Origin: Rhodospirillaceae bacterium
GTDB taxonomy: Bacteria > Pseudomonadota > Alphaproteobacteria > Rhodospirillales > Rhodospirillaceae
Reading direction: 5' to 3'
Length of the DNA: 6,688 bases
Assembly: GCA_016937315.1 (NCBI GenBank)
Contig: JAFGWD010000238.1
Coordinates: 1-6,688 of the forward strand
Made by a program: the position numbers and the translations under genes. Below the pieces are notes generated by a model. It did not search any database. It was not told the origin of the DNA and was given only the letters and a program-made list of their open reading frames with translations. Shown in pieces: positions 5,112 to 6,688 of this stretch. How positions within the stretch are numbered: the stretch's first letter is position 1; each line of letters opens with the position of its first letter.

Positions 5112-6128
5112 GTGATTCAGAAGAATTGGCAGGAATTGATCAAACCGAACAAGCTGACCATCGAGCCGGGTGACGATCCGACGCGGGTCGCGAAGATCAT
5201 CGCCGAGCCTTTGGAGCGCGGTTTTGGCATGACGGTGGGCAATGCGCTTCGTCGCGTGCTCCTTTCCTCGTTGCAGGGCGCGGCTGTCACCGCGATCCAG
5301 ATCGAGAACGTCTTGCACGAATTCTCCTCTGTGCCTGGCGTGCGTGAGGACGTCACCGACATCATCCTGAACGTCAAAAACATTGCACTCAGGATGCATG
5401 CCGAAGGCCCTAAGCGCATGATGCTCAAAAAGGTCGGCCCTGGTGTCGTTACCGCTGGCATGATCGAAGTCGGTTCGGACATTGAGATTATGAACCCCGA
5501 CCTCGTCTTGTGTACGCTGGACGAAGGGGCCGCGTTCGTGTGTGAATTCACCGTGAACACCGGCAAGGGCTATGCTCCGGCAGCGCAAAACCGTCCTGAG
5601 GATTGTCCGATCGGCTTGATTCCGGTGGATGCGATCTTCTCTCCGGTTTTGAAGGTTGCTTACGAAGTGGACAACACCCGCGTTGGCCAGGTTACCGACT
5701 ATGACAAGCTGATTATGAATCTTGTCACCGATGGGACCGTGACACCGGAAGATGCCGTGGCTTTGGCCGCACGCATCGTTCAGGATCAGATGCAGTTGTT
5801 CGTGAACTTCGAAGAGCCGCAGTCTCAGCCGGAAGCCGAAAAGGCCGATGAGTTGCCGTTCAACAAGAACCTTTTGCGTAAGGTGGACGAACTGGAACTT
5901 TCCGTCCGTTCGGCCAACTGCTTGAAGAACGACAATATCATTTATATCGGTGATTTGGTTCAGAAGACCGAAACCGAGATGCTGCGTACCCCGAATTTTG
6001 GCCGCAAGTCCTTGAACGAAATCAAGGAAGTTTTGGCGTCCATGGGCTTGCATCTGGGGATGGATATTCCGAACTGGCCGCCGGAAAATATTGAAGAACT
6101 GGCGAAGAAGCTGGAAGAGCCCTACTAA
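5112..6128 (+). CDS. rpoA: DNA-directed RNA polymerase subunit alpha
   Basis: The product is the alpha subunit of RNA polymerase, whose dimer nucleates core assembly and whose C-terminal domain contacts UP-element DNA and activators. The N-terminal domain (about residues 1-235) includes IQKNWQELIKPNKL and AEPLERGFGMTVGNALRRVL, then LSSLQGAAVTAIQIENVLHE and FSSVPGVREDVTDIILN. A charged linker (about 235-255) leads to the C-terminal domain with ELELSVRSANCLKNDNI. Its Arg at residue 266 matches E. coli R265, the key DNA-binding residue. Then come YIGDLVQKTE and LGMDIPNWPP. With the GTG start at 5112 the protein is 338 residues, matching the usual alphaproteobacterial length and N-terminus. ATG 5100 would add MRHP in front. 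GAGG at 5102-5105 supports GTG. rplQ follows after a structured 129-base gap. Confidence 0.96.
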   Translation: MIQKNWQELIKPNKLTIEPGDDPTRVAKIIAEPLERGFGMTVGNALRRVLLSSLQGAAVTAIQIENVLHEFSSVPGVREDVTDIILNVKNIALRMHAEGPKRMMLKKVGPGVVTAGMIEVGSDIEIMNPDLVLCTLDEGAAFVCEFTVNTGKGYAPAAQNRPEDCPIGLIPVDAIFSPVLKVAYEVDNTRVGQVTDYDKLIMNLVTDGTVTPEDAVALAARIVQDQMQLFVNFEEPQSQPEAEKADELPFNKNLLRKVDELELSVRSANCLKNDNIIYIGDLVQKTETEMLRTPNFGRKSLNEIKEVLASMGLHLGMDIPNWPPENIEELAKKLEEPY

Positions 6129-6143
6129 GGCTCTTTCTTCTTC
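6114..6143 (+). terminator. Hairpin over the rpoA stop codon with pyrimidine-rich tail (leaky terminator or attenuator)
   Basis: AAGAGCC at 6115-6121 pairs with GGCTCTT at 6129-6135 (7 bp, plus a G-U pair 6114/6136). The 7-base loop holds the TAA stop at 6126-6128. The stem is followed by TCTTCTTC, a U-rich but C-interrupted tail. This has the layout of a weak intrinsic terminator between rpoA and rplQ and could lower L17 relative to alpha. Function is inferred. Confidence 0.4.
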
Positions 6144-6144
6144 G

Positions 6145-6180
6145 CGGTGGAAAAGGGCCCATGGTGGGCCCGACACACCG
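6145..6180 (+). promoter_or_regulatory. Two-part hairpin in the rpoA-rplQ gap
   Basis: The inner stem GGGCCCA (6155-6161) / TGGGCCC (6165-6171) has 7 bp and a TGG loop. It is enclosed by an outer CGGTG (6145-6149) / CACCG (6176-6180) stem across a 5x4 internal loop. No T-run follows. It is a strong structured element inside the alpha transcript, perhaps a processing or stability signal. Confidence 0.45.
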
Positions 6181-6219
6181 TCCCTGGGGAGACCTGCGGC
6201 GGTTTTGTGTAAGTGTCAT

Positions 6220-6238
6220 CGGTCTCGTGCGCGAGCCG
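6220..6238 (+). promoter_or_regulatory. Hairpin just upstream of the rplQ ribosome-binding site
   Basis: CGG-CTCG (6220-6227, with T6223 bulged) pairs with CGAG-CCG (6232-6238) around a TGCG loop, giving 7 bp. It ends 8 bases before AGGAGG at 6247-6252, leaving the ribosome-binding site free. A role in rplQ translation is possible but not shown. Confidence 0.3.
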
Positions 6239-6257
6239 ACAGCTACAGGAGGATCGG

Positions 6258-6686
6258 ATGCGTCATCGTATGGGCGGCCGTAAACTGAACCGTACCAGTT
6301 CTCACCGTAAGGCTATGTTTGCCAACATGGCTGCGGCGCTTTTGAAGCACGAACAGATTAAGACCACGCTGCCGAAGGCGAAGGAACTGCGTCCCATCGT
6401 CGAAAAGCTGATCACCCTGGGCAAGCGCGGCGATTTGCATGCGCGTCGTCAGGCTTATGCACAGTTGCGTGATCAGGCTGTGGTTGCCAAGTTGTTTTCG
6501 GTCATCAAAGATCGTTACGCGACTCGTGAAGGTGGTTATGCTCGCGTTCTGAGGGCGGGTTTCCGTTATGGCGATTGTGCGCCGATGGCGGTGATTGAAC
6601 TGGTTGATCGTGATCCTGCGGAAAAGGGTAAGGACTCCGGTCCGACCCAGTTCAAGGATGATGATGCCGTGGCTGCCGAGGCGTAA
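6258..6686 (+). CDS. rplQ: 50S ribosomal protein L17
   Basis: The 142-residue protein is L17, a 50S protein near the polypeptide exit tunnel. It opens with the conserved MRHRMGGRKLNRTSSHRKAM, followed by NMAAALLKHEQIKTTLPKAK and ELRPIVEKLITLGKRGD. Later it has GGYARVLRAGFRYGDCAPMA and VIELVDRD, closing the L17 fold at about residue 118. The last 24 residues form an acidic/alanine tail (ending DDDAVAAEA) beyond the E. coli core (127 aa), as seen in many Alphaproteobacteria. The start at ATG 6258 is fixed by AGGAGG at 6247-6252 (5-base spacer), the best ribosome-binding site in the window. An upstream in-frame GTG at 6213 would add 15 non-conserved residues and is rejected. TAA is at 6684-6686, two bases from the window end, so any terminator is outside. 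Confidence 0.97.
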   Translation: MRHRMGGRKLNRTSSHRKAMFANMAAALLKHEQIKTTLPKAKELRPIVEKLITLGKRGDLHARRQAYAQLRDQAVVAKLFSVIKDRYATREGGYARVLRAGFRYGDCAPMAVIELVDRDPAEKGKDSGPTQFKDDDAVAAEA

Positions 6687-6688
6687 AA

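Noticed and set aside
5091..6176. 361-codon open frame on the minus strand across rpoA
   Set aside because: It is antisense to a certain rpoA, has low-complexity H/R/Q/F composition, and shows no plausible ribosome-binding site or conserved motif.
6213..6257. N-terminal extension of rplQ from GTG 6213
   Set aside because: The added 15 residues are not L17-like, and the internal ATG 6258 has an excellent AGGAGG and the conserved MRHRMGGRKL start.
1..6688. Mobile element, CRISPR, tRNA/rRNA or novel defence-type system
   Set aside because: All coding space is taken by recognised housekeeping genes in a conserved order. I saw no direct-repeat arrays, transposase-like frames, or tRNA cloverleaf patterns.

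Overview
This window is an ordinary bacterial chromosomal segment: the distal half of the spc (L6 to SecY/Adk) ribosomal-protein cluster followed by the complete alpha cluster. All genes are on the plus strand. Gene order is 3'-rplF, rplR, rpsE, rpmD, rplO, secY, adk, then rpsM, rpsK, rpoA, rplQ. The adk gene between secY and rpsM, the absence of rpsD between rpsK and rpoA, and proteins such as an RpoA beginning MIQKNWQELIKPNKL point to Alphaproteobacteria. I would guess a Rhodospirillales-like member, but genus cannot be fixed from sequence alone. Base composition is moderately GC-rich and codon use looks uniform. There is no sign of mobile DNA, tRNA, rRNA or CRISPR.

Region 1-1842 holds tightly packed ribosomal-protein genes (L6 C-terminus, L18, S5, L30, L15) with gaps of 5-31 bases, so they are almost certainly one transcript. 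A 172-base gap (1843-2014) with a 10-bp stem-loop and a perfect 15-base dyad precedes secY. SecY (452 aa) and adenylate kinase (220 aa, with a four-cysteine zinc-type LID) follow, 53 bases apart.

Region 4087-4225 is the operon boundary. A short GC-rich hairpin with a T4 tail lies at the adk stop codon. About 35 bases further on is a near-consensus sigma-70-type promoter (TTGACT, 16-base spacer, TATAAT) with a GC-rich discriminator. It should drive rpsM-rpsK-rpoA-rplQ. rpsM starts with TTG, which is forced by an in-frame stop just upstream.

In the alpha cluster, rpsK and rpoA are separated by about 110 bases that carry a very stable 18-bp hairpin, in the place where rpsD lies in E. coli. rpoA most likely starts at GTG 5112 (338 aa). 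The 129 bases between rpoA and rplQ contain three consecutive hairpins, the first spanning the rpoA stop codon and followed by a pyrimidine-rich run. rplQ (142 aa) ends two bases before the window edge, so the operon terminator is not seen.

Together these genes supply 30S (S5, S11, S13) and 50S (L6, L15, L17, L18, L30) proteins, the protein-export channel, a nucleotide-homeostasis enzyme and the RNA polymerase alpha subunit, a classic growth-rate-controlled set. I found no previously undescribed system. The points worth a second look are the intergenic RNA structures, the promoter and the unusual start codons.
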